Positions 35,129 through 45,064 of a stretch of DNA of 64,000 nucleotides are shown one piece after another; the first letter of the stretch is position 1; every line of letters starts with the position of its first letter. A program made the position numbers and the translations under genes. This DNA comes from Porticoccus sp002341315 (GTDB taxonomy: Bacteria; Pseudomonadota; Gammaproteobacteria; Pseudomonadales; Porticoccaceae), in assembly GCF_047634355.1 (NCBI RefSeq), contig NZ_JBLIAL010000013.1. The stretch is one strand, 5' to 3'. The notes beneath the pieces were generated by a model. It did not search any database and had not been told where the DNA came from. It saw only the letters and a list, made by a program, of their open reading frames with translations.

Positions 35129-37630
35129 TCAGTTGGCAACAATGTTGACCAGTTTGCCGGGCACCACGATTACTTTACGGATGGTTTGCCCTGTCGTAAA
35201 GCGAAGAACATTTTCATGGGTCAGCGCGCTATCCTCGATGCTCTGCCGGTCTGCGTCGACGGCCACATCGATCTGTGCACGAAGCTTGCCGTTGACCTGA
35301 ACCACCATTTGAAGGGTGCTTTTTGTCAGTGCAACCTGGTCGGGAACTGGCCACGGTGTGTCCAGCAGGCTGTCAGTGTGACCGAGCGCCTGCCAGAGTG
35401 CGTGGCAGATATGGGGCACAATCGGTGCCAGCACCTGTACGGTAATGGTTAATGCTTCCCGCTCTACAGCAAGGCCATTAACTGAGCCGCGATCGACGGA
35501 TCTGGCCAGCTCATTGAGCAACTCCATCACGGCGGCAATGGCGGTATTGAAGGTCTGTCGGCGGCCGAAGTCATCACTGACCTTAACGATTGTTTCATGG
35601 GTTTTACGGCGCAGATCCCGCTGCGTCTGACCAAGCGTCCCGGTATCCAGTTCGCCGGGGGAGCCTGCCTCCAGATGGGCGTGAACCATTTTCCAGAGTT
35701 TCCGCAAAAACCGATGGGCCCCTTCAACCCCGCTGTCATTCCATTCCAGTGACTGTTCCGGTGGTGCGGCAAACATGGTGAACAACCGGACAGTATCTGC
35801 GCCGTAACGGTCAATCAGCTGTTGTGGGTCCACGGTGTTGCCTTTGGATTTGGACATTTTGGTGCCGTCTTTGAGCACCATGCCCTGGCACAGCAGCCGG
35901 GTGAAGGGTTCATCGGAATTCAGCAGACCCTCGTCGCGCATCAATTTGTGGAAAAACCTTGCGTACAGCAAGTGCAGAATCGCGTGTTCGATACCCCCGA
36001 TATATTGGTCAACGGGCAGCCAGTAATTGGCGGCTTTGCTGTCGAGCATCCCCTCGGTGGCGTTCGGGGAGGTATAGCGGGCGTAATACCAGCTCGATTC
36101 CATAAAAGTATCGAATGTGTCTGTTTCCCGCTCGACCATCTGACCATTGAACTGGACCTTGCACCACTCCCGATCCGCTTTGATCGGCGAGTGGACTCCG
36201 TCCATCACCACGTCTTCCGGCAACAGCACGGGCAAGCGGTCGGCGGGAACGGCAATTTCTCCACCTTCCGGGAGGTTCAGTATGGGGATCGGGGCACCCC
36301 AGTAGCGCTGGCGGGAAACGCCCCAGTCGCGCAAACGGTAGTTGGTTTTTATTTCGCCGCTGCCCAGTTCGGTCAATTTGGCAGCGATCGCGTCGAAAGC
36401 TTTTTCTGGACTCAAGCCGTCAAACTCCCGGGAGTTTACAGTCTCCAGTTCGCTGGTTTTCCGGGCATACCATTCCTGCCAGTTTGAGGTGTCGAAAGGT
36501 TGGTGAACGTTATCGACTTTATTTTCACGTAGGTGAAAAACCTGTTTGATGGGTAGTCTGTATTTGTTGGCGAATTCAAAATCCCGTTCGTCGTGGGCCG
36601 GAACCGCCATAATCGCACCAGTGCCGTAGTCCATCAGCACGTAGTTGGCTACCCATACCGGAACCGCTTCGCCACTGATCGGATGGATGGCATTGAGGCC
36701 GGTGGCCATGCCCTTTTTTTCCATGGTGGCCATGTCGGATTCCGCCATGGACTGGGTCTTACAGTTCTGGATAAAGGTTGCCAGTTCCGGATTTGTTTTG
36801 GCCAGCGCCAGGGCAATAGGGTGCTCTGCAGCGATACTGGCGTAGGTGATGCCCATTAGCGTGTCGGGGCGGGTGGTGTACACTTCAAAGTGGTCGATGT
36901 CATCCACGCCCTGTTCCAGCTGGAAGCGGAACTGTACTCCACGGCTCTTGCCGATCCAGTTGCGCTGCATGGTGCGCACTTGTTCCGGCCAGCCATCCAG
37001 TTTGTCGAGATCAGCCAGGAGTTCTTCAGCGTAGTCGGTAATCCTGATAAACCATTGGGGTATTTCCTTGCGCTCCACCGGGGTGTCACAGCGCCAGCAA
37101 CAGCCGTCTATAACCTGCTCGTTGGCCAGTACGGTCTGGTCGTTGGGGCACCAGTTGACCCCGGCTGTTTTCCTGTACACCAGGCCTTTCTCGTAGAGTC
37201 GGGTAAAAAACCACTGTTCCCAGCGGTAATAATCCGGCTTGCAGGTGGCCAGTTCACGCGACCAGTCATAACCGAAGCCCAACCGTTTTAATTGGGCTTT
37301 CATATACTCAATATTTTCGTAGGTCCATTTTGCCGGGGCTGTATGGTGTTTGATGGCCGCGTTTTCCGCTGGCAGGCCAAATGCGTCCCAGCCCATGGGT
37401 TGCAATACATTCTTGCCGAGCATCCGCTGGTAGCGGGCAATCACATCCCCAATCGTATAGTTGCGCACGTGCCCCATGTGCAGCTTGCCGCTTGGGTAGG
37501 GGAACATCGCCAGACAGTAGTACTTTTCCCTGCCGGGAATTTCGCTGACTTCGAAGGCGGCGGTTTCCTGCCAGTGTTGCTGGACGACAGTTTCTATTTC
37601 ACTGGGGTGATATTGGTCTTTCATCGACAC
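35129..37630 (-). CDS. leuS: leucyl-tRNA synthetase
   Basis: LeuRS charges tRNA-Leu. The 833-residue class I enzyme has the HIGH-type motif in PYPSGKLHMGHVRNY (about 43-57), the CP1 editing domain with TRPDTLMGITY, and KMSKSKGNTVDP in the C-terminal third. The zinc-like CxxC pair is in DGCCWRCDTPVE. It lies upstream of lptE on the same strand with a 46-base gap. The protein begins MSMKDQYHPSEIE, typical for the family. Confidence 0.97.
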   Translation of the reverse strand: MSMKDQYHPSEIETVVQQHWQETAAFEVSEIPGREKYYCLAMFPYPSGKLHMGHVRNYTIGDVIARYQRMLGKNVLQPMGWDAFGLPAENAAIKHHTAPAKWTYENIEYMKAQLKRLGFGYDWSRELATCKPDYYRWEQWFFTRLYEKGLVYRKTAGVNWCPNDQTVLANEQVIDGCCWRCDTPVERKEIPQWFIRITDYAEELLADLDKLDGWPEQVRTMQRNWIGKSRGVQFRFQLEQGVDDIDHFEVYTTRPDTLMGITYASIAAEHPIALALAKTNPELATFIQNCKTQSMAESDMATMEKKGMATGLNAIHPISGEAVPVWVANYVLMDYGTGAIMAVPAHDERDFEFANKYRLPIKQVFHLRENKVDNVHQPFDTSNWQEWYARKTSELETVNSREFDGLSPEKAFDAIAAKLTELGSGEIKTNYRLRDWGVSRQRYWGAPIPILNLPEGGEIAVPADRLPVLLPEDVVMDGVHSPIKADREWCKVQFNGQMVERETDTFDTFMESSWYYARYTSPNATEGMLDSKAANYWLPVDQYIGGIEHAILHLLYARFFHKLMRDEGLLNSDEPFTRLLCQGMVLKDGTKMSKSKGNTVDPQQLIDRYGADTVRLFTMFAAPPEQSLEWNDSGVEGAHRFLRKLWKMVHAHLEAGSPGELDTGTLGQTQRDLRRKTHETIVKVSDDFGRRQTFNTAIAAVMELLNELARSVDRGSVNGLAVEREALTITVQVLAPIVPHICHALWQALGHTDSLLDTPWPVPDQVALTKSTLQMVVQVNGKLRAQIDVAVDADRQSIEDSALTHENVLRFTTGQTIRKVIVVPGKLVNIVAN

Positions 37631-37671
37631 TCTGTATTGTGAGGTTGGGCACTAGGCCAGAAAAGCCGCCA

Positions 37672-37677
37672 ATTATA
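37672..37677 (-). promoter_or_regulatory. candidate -10 box for leuS
   Basis: TATAAT is read on the minus strand at 37677-37672, which would put transcription start about 35 bases before the leuS ATG. No good -35 box lies 17 bases upstream. It is the only consensus -10 hexamer in the 121-base gap between lnt and leuS. Confidence 0.35.
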
Positions 37678-37751
37678 GGCTAAAGGAGGGGGCAGACACA
37701 GCCCGCGATGCGACTATTGGCGGCTCATTACTCCTGCCGCTGAGGTTTGCG

Positions 37752-39251
37752 TCAGTTGGCCCGGGATTTCCAGAAAGCGGCTAGCAGCATGATCAGCAAG
37801 CACAGCAATACCGGATTCGAACCCCATCGGCCGAAGGGTGTCTGGCCCCGATAGGGCGTCAGTTGGCCTGTGAGGGTGCTGCGAATGAAAGGGGGTGTCG
37901 TAGCGACGACCTTGCCATGATGGTTGATCAGAGCCGTAATGCCATCATTGGTGGCGCGAATCAGCGGTTTGCGGTTTTCTGCCGCCCGCATTCTGGCCAT
38001 CTGAAAGTGCTGTTTTGGACCGATGGATCTGCCGAACCAGCTATCGTTGCTGACGGTCAGAAGCAGATTTGAACGGTTGGCAGTAGCTGCCACCAGGTCA
38101 GGGAAAACAATTTCGTAGCAAATGGCTGTGCCAATACGGATATCATTGGTACGAATGGGTTGTTGTAGGGCGGCCCCGGGGCTGAAGACCGACATGGGCA
38201 GGTTCAAAAAGGCCATTGTCCCGCCAAGCCAGCGTTCAAAGGGTACATATTCCCCAAAGGGTACCAGGTGTTGCTTGTGGTAAATGCCGCTTGCTGTGCC
38301 GAGAGCCATCACGGAATTGTGGTATTGCCGCGTTGTGGTATTGCGCGTGGGAATTCCCGTGAGCAGGGCGGTATTGGTCTCCAGCGCCCTTTTTGCCATT
38401 GCGGCAAGAAAGGGTTTTGCCCGCTCTTCCAGCGTCGGCACCGCGGATTCTGGCCAGACCACCAGGTCGTTGCCCAGCAGTTCACGGGTCATCAGGCGGT
38501 TTTGCTCAAGAATAGCGGCAAGCTGTGTGCTGTCCCACTTCGCGGCGACGGGAAGCGCGGGCTGCATGATGCCAATGTGCAATGGGTCGCCTGCAGTAGC
38601 AGTCCATTCAACAGACTGCAGATACCAGCCGCTCGTCCATCCCACTGCCGCCAGCAATGCGACATTACCGAGCACAAGGGATGCTCTGGTGATGGCAGCA
38701 ATGCCGACCACCGTGCCGGATAATGCGCAAATCCAGCTGATCCCCAGTACTCCGGTGATGGGTGCCCACCCCGCCAGCCAGGTGTCAATGTGGCCATAGC
38801 CGAGATACATCCATGGGAAGCCGCTAAATAACCAGCTGCGAGTCCATTCTCCCAGAACCCAGATACTGGGGAAGGCGAGGGCCATGGTGCCCGCCGTACG
38901 GTTTAACCCTCTGCCATATAGCATAAATGGCAGGGCAAAAAGCACAGCCAGCAGAATCACAAACAGGGATGTCAGAATCAGGGCGAGTGGTACGGAGGCG
39001 TGACCGTGGTCGTGGATACTGATGAAGACCCAGGATACCCCAACGCCAAACATGCCGAGTCCAAACCAGAAGGTGCGCCAGAAGCAGTCAACCGAGCGCA
39101 ACCCCCTGAGCAGAACAACCAGGCCGGCAACAGCTATCAGGCCGATTGGCCACCAGCTCCAGGGCGCCAGCGACAGCGGCAGCACGGCGCCCAACAGTAC
39201 CCCGAGCAGATGTCCCCTGAGTTTGGGGTGAGAAGCGATTGATCCCATCAT
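37752..39251 (-). CDS. lnt: apolipoprotein N-acyltransferase
   Basis: Lnt adds the third acyl chain to bacterial lipoproteins in the inner membrane. The 499-residue protein has six or more N-terminal membrane segments and a nitrilase domain. The nitrilase catalytic triad is visible as Glu in VWPESAVP, Lys in YHKQHLVPFGEYVP and Cys in AICYEIVFPD. It follows corC after 29 bases, in the usual ybeZ-ybeY-corC-lnt order. Confidence 0.96.
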   Translation of the reverse strand: MMGSIASHPKLRGHLLGVLLGAVLPLSLAPWSWWPIGLIAVAGLVVLLRGLRSVDCFWRTFWFGLGMFGVGVSWVFISIHDHGHASVPLALILTSLFVILLAVLFALPFMLYGRGLNRTAGTMALAFPSIWVLGEWTRSWLFSGFPWMYLGYGHIDTWLAGWAPITGVLGISWICALSGTVVGIAAITRASLVLGNVALLAAVGWTSGWYLQSVEWTATAGDPLHIGIMQPALPVAAKWDSTQLAAILEQNRLMTRELLGNDLVVWPESAVPTLEERAKPFLAAMAKRALETNTALLTGIPTRNTTTRQYHNSVMALGTASGIYHKQHLVPFGEYVPFERWLGGTMAFLNLPMSVFSPGAALQQPIRTNDIRIGTAICYEIVFPDLVAATANRSNLLLTVSNDSWFGRSIGPKQHFQMARMRAAENRKPLIRATNDGITALINHHGKVVATTPPFIRSTLTGQLTPYRGQTPFGRWGSNPVLLCLLIMLLAAFWKSRAN

Positions 39252-39280
39252 TGGCTTGTGGTCCCGGGCAGACGGCTGGA

Positions 39281-40117
39281 CTAGGCTTTAATTCGCAACT
39301 CGAGCAATTTGACCTGCCGGTTGTCGCCTTCCGCAACGCGAAAGTCAAAGTTATCCACTTCGATGGTTTCATCCACCTTGGGCATGCGGCCAAAGGCCTG
39401 GACGATAATGCCGCCTATGGTGTCGAATTCCTCGTCGCTGATTCCGACATCGAAGAATTCATTGAAATCCTCGATGGGTGTCAGGGCATCCACCAGATAG
39501 CTGTTGTCCTGCTGGGGACGAATCATGGTGTCTTCATCCTCATCGGTCTCATCTTCGATGTCGCCGACAATTTCCTCGAGAATGTCCTCAATGGTGATCA
39601 ACCCGGCAATGCCGCCATATTCGTCAATGACAATAGCCATGTGATAGCGCTGTTCGCGGAACTCCCGCAACAGCACATTCAGCCGTTTGCTCTCGGGGAT
39701 GATCGTGGCGGGTCTGATCACATTGGCAATTTCGAAATTTTCACGACCACTCAGTAGCAGCGGTAATAGCTCCTTGGCCAACAGAATGCCGACAATATCA
39801 TCAGCATTGTCACCGATCACCGGAAAGCGGGAGTGGCTGGATTCGATAACCAGCTCGAGAAGGTCTTCAAGGCTGATGTTTTGCTGAATGACAACCATTT
39901 GAGTGCGGGGGATCATGATTTCCCGCACCTGCTGGTCGGAGACATGCAGTGCCCCCTCAATAATCTCCAGCGCATCGTGATCAATAATGCCGTTATCGTA
40001 GGCGGAGCGGAGGGTGTTCGCCAGCTCCTCCCGCGATTGTGGCTCCGAGGAAAAGGCCGTGGCCAGTTTGCCTAACCAGGATTTCTCCTGTGTGCCGTTC
40101 AAGTCGTCATCAGTCAT
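39281..40117 (-). CDS. corC: CorC/HlyC family protein (YbeX), CBS-pair
   Basis: CorC (YbeX) is linked to magnesium/cobalt handling and, more recently, to ribosome maturation in E. coli. The 278-residue protein starts MTDDDLNGTQEKSW at 40117, overlapping ybeY by 8 bases; the in-frame start at 40144 is an extension into ybeY. It has two CBS repeats (from REIMIPRTQMVVI and IRPATIIPESKRLN) and the C-terminal transporter-associated CorC domain. The segment between, DIEDETDEDED, is highly acidic. Confidence 0.93.
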   Translation of the reverse strand: MTDDDLNGTQEKSWLGKLATAFSSEPQSREELANTLRSAYDNGIIDHDALEIIEGALHVSDQQVREIMIPRTQMVVIQQNISLEDLLELVIESSHSRFPVIGDNADDIVGILLAKELLPLLLSGRENFEIANVIRPATIIPESKRLNVLLREFREQRYHMAIVIDEYGGIAGLITIEDILEEIVGDIEDETDEDEDTMIRPQQDNSYLVDALTPIEDFNEFFDVGISDEEFDTIGGIIVQAFGRMPKVDETIEVDNFDFRVAEGDNRQVKLLELRIKA

Positions 40118-40598
40118 GAAATATCTGCTGCTCCGGAGCATCATCCTGTTGGTAGGGTGGTGGAAAACCCAACTTCGTCAGTATACGGGTTTCAAGGGCT
40201 TCCATTATATCCGCATCATTATCTTCAATATGGTCGTAGCCGATCAAATGCAGGCAGCCGTGAACCAGCATGTGCGCCCAATGTGCCTCAATGGGTTTGC
40301 CCTGCTCGGCGGCTTCGCGCTCGACCACCGGTGCACAAATGACCAGATCACCGAGCAGTGGAAGATCTAAATCCGGTGGCAAATCGGCCGGGAAAGACAA
40401 CACATTGGTGGGACCCGGTTTGCGGCGATAGCGTTGGTTCAGTTCGGCACACTCTGCTTCACCGACAATTCTCACACTCAGTTCGGCCGTCTGTCGGGCG
40501 CTGGACAGTGCTGCGGTAGCCCAGCAGCGTATCTGTTTTCTATCCGGTATCCAGCCTGTTTTACCATGGGTATTGTCGATATCGAGCTGAAGCTTCAT
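40110..40598 (-). CDS. ybeY: rRNA maturation factor YbeY
   Basis: YbeY is a metal-dependent endoribonuclease needed for 16S 3'-end maturation and ribosome quality control. The 162-residue protein has the UPF0054 zinc motif HGCLHLIGYDH (three histidines) near residue 125 and NVLSFPAD. It overlaps ybeZ by 4 bases and corC by 8. Confidence 0.95.
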   Translation of the reverse strand: MKLQLDIDNTHGKTGWIPDRKQIRCWATAALSSARQTAELSVRIVGEAECAELNQRYRRKPGPTNVLSFPADLPPDLDLPLLGDLVICAPVVEREAAEQGKPIEAHWAHMLVHGCLHLIGYDHIEDNDADIMEALETRILTKLGFPPPYQQDDAPEQQIFHD

Positions 40599-41635
40599 TG
40601 GGGCGGGTCTTTGGCCTCGTCCTGCTCAAAGGCATCATAGGCATCGACAATCTGCTGTACCAGCGGGTGGCGAACCACATCCTTCGAGCCGAAAAATGTA
40701 AAGCTGATATCCTCGACGTCCTTGAGTACTTTGCAGACGTGAAGCAGCCCGGAGTGACTGGGGCGGGGCAGGTCGATCTGGGAGGTATCCCCGGTAATGA
40801 CCGCGGTGGAGCTGAAACCGATTCTGGTGAGGAACATCTTCATTTGTTCCCTGGTGGTGTTCTGGCTCTCATCGAGAATAATGAAAGAGTTGTTCAGGGT
40901 GCGGCCACGCATGTAAGCCAGCGGTGCTACTTCAATAACACTCCGGTCAATGAGTTTTGCTACCGTTTCAACGCCGAGCATTTCATACAGCGCATCGTAG
41001 AGTGGGCGCAGATAGGGGTCCACCTTCTGGCTCAGGTCTCCGGGCAAAAAACCGAGCTTTTCGCCAGCTTCAACAGCAGGGCGCACCAGCAGAATGCGCT
41101 CCACTTCGTCTCTCAGCAGCGCCTCCACCGCGCAGGCTACTGCCAGATAGGTTTTGCCGGTACCGGCAGGTCCTACCCCAAAATTGATATCGTGGGTCTG
41201 TACGGCCCGCACATAGCGTTGCTGGCTGAGTCCTCTGGGTTTGATATTGCCTTTTTTGGTGCGGATGACCGTCTGCGTTATAGCGTTCTCTGTCTCGGCG
41301 ACATTGCTGTCAGCTGTAGTCGTGCTCGCATAGTGTTCCATAGGCATTCCGGCGGTGGATTGTTGAATGGCAAGATGAATGTGGTCGGGCGTCAGCTCAC
41401 GGCTGCGACCGGTTTCCTGATAGAGGTGATGGAGAAGTTGCCCAGCCACGTCAGCCGCGGCATGGTCGCCAATCAGAGCGAAGGTATTGCCCCGGTTGCG
41501 AATCTCGATTTTCAGCCGCTGTTCGATGTGTCTGAGGTGTTCGTCGAATTGCCCGCAGAGTGTTGCTAGGCGACGGGTGTCGCTGGGTTCCAGCGTGATG
41601 GTCTGTGTTGCAGTCTGAATATTCAAATTTTCCAA
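40595..41635 (-). CDS. ybeZ: PhoH-like ATPase YbeZ
   Basis: YbeZ is a PhoH-family P-loop protein that interacts with YbeY; a role in RNA processing is inferred for the family. The 346-residue protein has the Walker A GPAGTGKTYLAV (about 156-167), Walker B FIILDESQNTT and ITGDTSQIDLP, all of the PhoH type. It is the first gene of the ybeZ-ybeY-corC-lnt unit, which starts about 105 bases downstream of miaB. Confidence 0.95.
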   Translation of the reverse strand: MENLNIQTATQTITLEPSDTRRLATLCGQFDEHLRHIEQRLKIEIRNRGNTFALIGDHAAADVAGQLLHHLYQETGRSRELTPDHIHLAIQQSTAGMPMEHYASTTTADSNVAETENAITQTVIRTKKGNIKPRGLSQQRYVRAVQTHDINFGVGPAGTGKTYLAVACAVEALLRDEVERILLVRPAVEAGEKLGFLPGDLSQKVDPYLRPLYDALYEMLGVETVAKLIDRSVIEVAPLAYMRGRTLNNSFIILDESQNTTREQMKMFLTRIGFSSTAVITGDTSQIDLPRPSHSGLLHVCKVLKDVEDISFTFFGSKDVVRHPLVQQIVDAYDAFEQDEAKDPPQ

Positions 41636-41739
41636 TAGGCCGCCCTCTGCGGCTACACATGTAGGGCAAGCATATAACCTTTATTAGGGTCTGAAAACAG
41701 TTTTGAGTGAGGTTTATAGGTATCTGCCAGCGCCGTCAT

Positions 41740-43104
41740 TTATGCTGCAGTGTTCTCCGTTGCAGCGATCAGGCGTCCGCGCAGTGAATTGGGCAACGCC
41801 TCGATAATACCCACCCTGGCAAACGTACCTATCAGTTGATGGTCGGTGGCTGGAAAATTGACGACCCGGTTGTTTTCGGTGCGGCCCTGCAATTGACCGG
41901 GATCTTTCTTTGAAATGCCGGTGATCAGGATGGTCTGTTCGGTACCGACCATTTGCTCACTAATGCCTGTGGCATGCTGGCTGATCCTGCTTTGCAGGAT
42001 TTGCAGTCGTTGCTTCTTGATACTTTCGGGCGTGCTATCGGGCAGATCGGCTGCCGGTGTTCCCGGTCGGGCGCTGTACACAAAGCTGAAGCTGTGATCA
42101 AAGCCGATATCCTGAATCAGCTTGAGGGTATCTTCGAAATCCTTCTCGGTCTCACCGGGAAAACCAATGATGAAGTCCGATGAAATGCTGATATCCGGTC
42201 GGATCCGGCGCAGCTTGCGAATTTTCGATTTGTATTCCAGTACGGTGTGGCCACGTTTCATTGCCGCCAGAATTCGGTCCGAGCCACTTTGCACTGGCAG
42301 ATGAAGATGGCTGACCAGCTCGGGTACTTCGGCATAGGCCGCAATGAGGCTGTCCGAAAACTCAACCGGGTGGGAGGTGGTATAGCGAATGCGGTCAATG
42401 CCTTCAATTCCTGCCACATAGCCAATTAGCTCAGCCAGGTCGCAGAGGTTTCCGTCGGGCATGTTGCCGCGGTAGGCGTTGACATTCTGTCCCAGCAAAT
42501 TGACTTCCCGCACGCCCTGGCCGGCGAGATGAGCCACTTCCGCGAGTACATCTGCAGCCGGGCGGCTGACTTCCTCACCTCTTGTATAGGGCACAACACA
42601 GAAGGTGCAGTATTTGGAGCAGCCTTCCATAATCGACACGAAGGCAGTGACGCCATCGGCATCTGGCTGGGGCAGCCGGTCAAATTTCTCAATCTCCGGG
42701 AAGCTGATATCGACGATGGTGGTGCCGTCTCGCTGCTTTCTTTCGGCTAGCATTTCCGGCAACCGGTGCAATGTCTGGGGACCAAACACCAGATCCACAA
42801 AAGGTGCGCGCCTGGCAATAGCCTCACCCTCCTGACTGGCGACACAGCCGCCAACCCCGATGACCAGCTCCGGGTTGCGAGTTTTGAGGTGTTTCCAGCG
42901 GCCGAGCTGGTGAAAAACCTTTTCCTGGGCTTTTTCCCGGATTGAGCAGGTGTTCAGTAACAGTACGTCGGCTTCTTCCGGGTTGTCTGTTGCCACCATC
43001 TGGTGGCTGTCGCCCAGCAGATCACGCATGCGTGATGAATCGTATTCATTCATCTGGCAGCCGTGGGTGACAATGTGTAGTTTTTTGATTTTTGGCTCGG
43101 ACAT
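41740..43104 (-). CDS. miaB: tRNA-2-methylthio-N6-isopentenyladenosine synthase
   Basis: MiaB adds the 2-methylthio group to i6A37 of tRNAs that read U-starting codons. The 454-residue protein has the N-terminal methylthiotransferase cluster cysteines Cys16 (HGCQMNEYDS), Cys in LLNTCSIREKAQ and GGCVASQ, the radical SAM motif CSKYCTFCVVPYTRG (about 157-171) and a C-terminal TRAM domain ending near GRLIAATENTAA. Confidence 0.97.
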   Translation of the reverse strand: MSEPKIKKLHIVTHGCQMNEYDSSRMRDLLGDSHQMVATDNPEEADVLLLNTCSIREKAQEKVFHQLGRWKHLKTRNPELVIGVGGCVASQEGEAIARRAPFVDLVFGPQTLHRLPEMLAERKQRDGTTIVDISFPEIEKFDRLPQPDADGVTAFVSIMEGCSKYCTFCVVPYTRGEEVSRPAADVLAEVAHLAGQGVREVNLLGQNVNAYRGNMPDGNLCDLAELIGYVAGIEGIDRIRYTTSHPVEFSDSLIAAYAEVPELVSHLHLPVQSGSDRILAAMKRGHTVLEYKSKIRKLRRIRPDISISSDFIIGFPGETEKDFEDTLKLIQDIGFDHSFSFVYSARPGTPAADLPDSTPESIKKQRLQILQSRISQHATGISEQMVGTEQTILITGISKKDPGQLQGRTENNRVVNFPATDHQLIGTFARVGIIEALPNSLRGRLIAATENTAA

Positions 43105-43253
43105 AAATACTGGTTATGGATACACTTGACGCGGCCGCACAGTATAGCGGTCGTCGGTGGTTAATCCCACAGGGTGTGGTCTGATTGGGTGAAATTTGTG
43201 CAGATTGTGGTATTCTTTCGCGCCCTTGATAAACCGGTGAACAGGCAACCTGT

Positions 43254-43595
43254 ATGGCATCAACCCCCATTTACAAAATTGTATTTTTCAATCAGGGTCA
43301 GGTGTACGAAATCTATGCCCGGCAAGTCTACCAAAGTGATTTGTGGGGGTTTCTGGAAGTCGAGGAGTTTGTGTTTGGTGAGCGCTCCCAGATGATAGTC
43401 GACCCTTCCGAAGAAAAACTGAAGAATGAGTTTTCATCGGTCAAACGGAGCTTTATTCCGCTGCATTCTGTCGTGCGCATTGATGAAGTGGAAAAAGAAG
43501 GTTCCTGCAAAATTATTGAGGCGAAGGGCGGCGCCGGTAATGTCACCCCTTTCCCCTATCCGGGCATTGCACCCAAACCAAAAAGTGATCGCTAG
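43254..43595 (+). CDS. DUF1820 family protein
   Basis: The 113-residue product is a conserved small protein of the DUF1820 family, of unknown function, found across gammaproteobacteria. It begins MASTPIYKIVFFNQGQVYEIYA and has WGFLEVEEFVFGERSQMIVDPSEE and FIPLHSVVRIDEVEKEGSC. No catalytic motif is seen and it is predicted cytosolic. It is divergent from miaB and convergent with the aminotransferase, separated from the latter by a bidirectional terminator. Confidence 0.85.
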   Translation: MASTPIYKIVFFNQGQVYEIYARQVYQSDLWGFLEVEEFVFGERSQMIVDPSEEKLKNEFSSVKRSFIPLHSVVRIDEVEKEGSCKIIEAKGGAGNVTPFPYPGIAPKPKSDR

Positions 43596-43620
43596 TTAAC
43601 GGGTACCTGTTTGCTGAATA

Positions 43621-43647
43621 AAAAGGGCAGCTTGCGCTGCCCTTTTT
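43621..43647. terminator. bidirectional intrinsic terminator
   Basis: GGGCAGC (43625-43631) and GCTGCCC (43636-43642) form a 7-bp stem extended by four A-T pairs, with a 4-base loop. It is flanked by A on the left and T on the right, so it can stop transcripts from both the DUF1820 gene and the convergent aminotransferase gene. Confidence 0.9.
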
Positions 43648-43659
43648 GATGTCAGGCGT

Positions 43660-44937
43660 TCAGGCCTCGAGTTGTTGGTTCACAGAGGCCAGTTTCACGG
43701 CATTACAGAATACGGCCATGGCGTGATCAATATCCTCAACGGTAGGGAATGACGGTGCCAGGCGGATATTTTTATCGTCCGGGTCTTTGCCGTAGGGGAA
43801 GGTGGCACCCGCCGGGGTGAGTTTGACCCCCGCTTCTGCAGCCAACTGGATAACGGCGTTGGCCAGTCCGGGACGGGTATCAAAAGAAATAAAGTAACCG
43901 CCATCGGGTGAACTCCATTCTCCCAGGTCAGAATCGCGGAAGTTTTCCTCAAGGTGCTTCAGCACGCAGGCAAAGCGCGGTCGCAGCAGCTCGGCGTGTC
44001 GGGCCATGTGGTTGCGCAGTTCTGTCATAGTGCCAATCATCTTCAGGTGCCGGAGCTGGTTGACCTTGTCCGGCCCGATAGTGGCAATTCCCAGATGTTT
44101 TTTCATAGCACCCAAATTCGTTTTGCTACCCGCCATGAAGGCCACCCCTGCACCGGCGAAAGTCACCTTGGAGGTCGATCCGAATTGCAGCACGCTATCT
44201 TCTGTGCCATGTTTTTCACAGAAATCCCGTATATTGGCCAGTTCGGCAGGTTTATCCACCAGGTCGTGAACTGCGTAGGCGTTGTCATAGAAGACCCTGA
44301 AGTTCGTGGCCGCGATAGTCCCCAGTCCGGCCAGCCGTTCGATGGTCGCGGCGCTGTAAATACAGCCGGTGGGATTGGAGTACTTGGGTACACACCAGAT
44401 TCCCTTGATGCTGCTGTCATTGCGGAGCAGGGCCTCAACTACGTCCATATCCGGGCCATCCTCATTCATCGGCACGTTGACCATTTCAATGCCAAATTCC
44501 TCGCAGATGGCAAAGTGACGGTCATAACCGGGTACGGGGCAGAGAAACTTGACGGTGTCTTCATGTCGCCAGGCCGAGTCCGGGCCGTTCAAACCAAACT
44601 GCCAGGCAAACAGGACACTGAAATACATCAGGGTCAGGCTGCTATTGCCCCCCACCATGATTTCGTCAGATTTTACGCCGAGGATCTCTGCCGCCAGTTG
44701 GCGCATGGCCGGCAAACCGTCCAGCCCGCCGTAGTTGCGGGTATCCACGTCCTCGTCCGACACATAATTTCCCTGCAGGATGCCATCCAGCGCATCGGCC
44801 AATGATAATTGGTTTGCTGAGGGCTTGCCCCGGGTCAGATCGAGATTAAGCTTGCTGGAGACAAAGCTCCGGTGGTTGGCAGAAAGCGCTTCTTGCCAGC
44901 GTTGCAACTGTTGACGGTCTGCTTGTTCAACGTACAC
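43660..44937 (-). CDS. AspT-type aminotransferase (class I, MocR-like)
   Basis: The 425-residue pyridoxal-phosphate enzyme has the substrate and cofactor motifs YGGLDGLPAMRQLAAEILG, KYSNPTGCIYS, FRVFYDNAYAVHDL and STSKVTFAGAG with the Schiff-base lysine in STSK. It matches the aspartate aminotransferase subgroup Ic family, whose members make aspartate or related amino acids. No partner biosynthetic gene lies next to it. The upstream gap of 127 bases to the ATPase gene contains no obvious promoter. Confidence 0.85.
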   Translation of the reverse strand: MYVEQADRQQLQRWQEALSANHRSFVSSKLNLDLTRGKPSANQLSLADALDGILQGNYVSDEDVDTRNYGGLDGLPAMRQLAAEILGVKSDEIMVGGNSSLTLMYFSVLFAWQFGLNGPDSAWRHEDTVKFLCPVPGYDRHFAICEEFGIEMVNVPMNEDGPDMDVVEALLRNDSSIKGIWCVPKYSNPTGCIYSAATIERLAGLGTIAATNFRVFYDNAYAVHDLVDKPAELANIRDFCEKHGTEDSVLQFGSTSKVTFAGAGVAFMAGSKTNLGAMKKHLGIATIGPDKVNQLRHLKMIGTMTELRNHMARHAELLRPRFACVLKHLEENFRDSDLGEWSSPDGGYFISFDTRPGLANAVIQLAAEAGVKLTPAGATFPYGKDPDDKNIRLAPSFPTVEDIDHAMAVFCNAVKLASVNQQLEA

Positions 44938-45064
44938 GGGGATTCCTCTTGACGGGGTTGGGAGTGAAGTTTTGGGTGCTGCGGCATAGATACATTCACA
45001 TGCCTCGAGTGATTATACGAAAAACATAACACTCGGTGGGGTGGAATAATGGAGCGCCAGGCCA

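Noticed and set aside
40598..41569. 323-codon open frame opposite ybeZ
   Set aside because: Shadow of the PhoH-like gene; no family resemblance.
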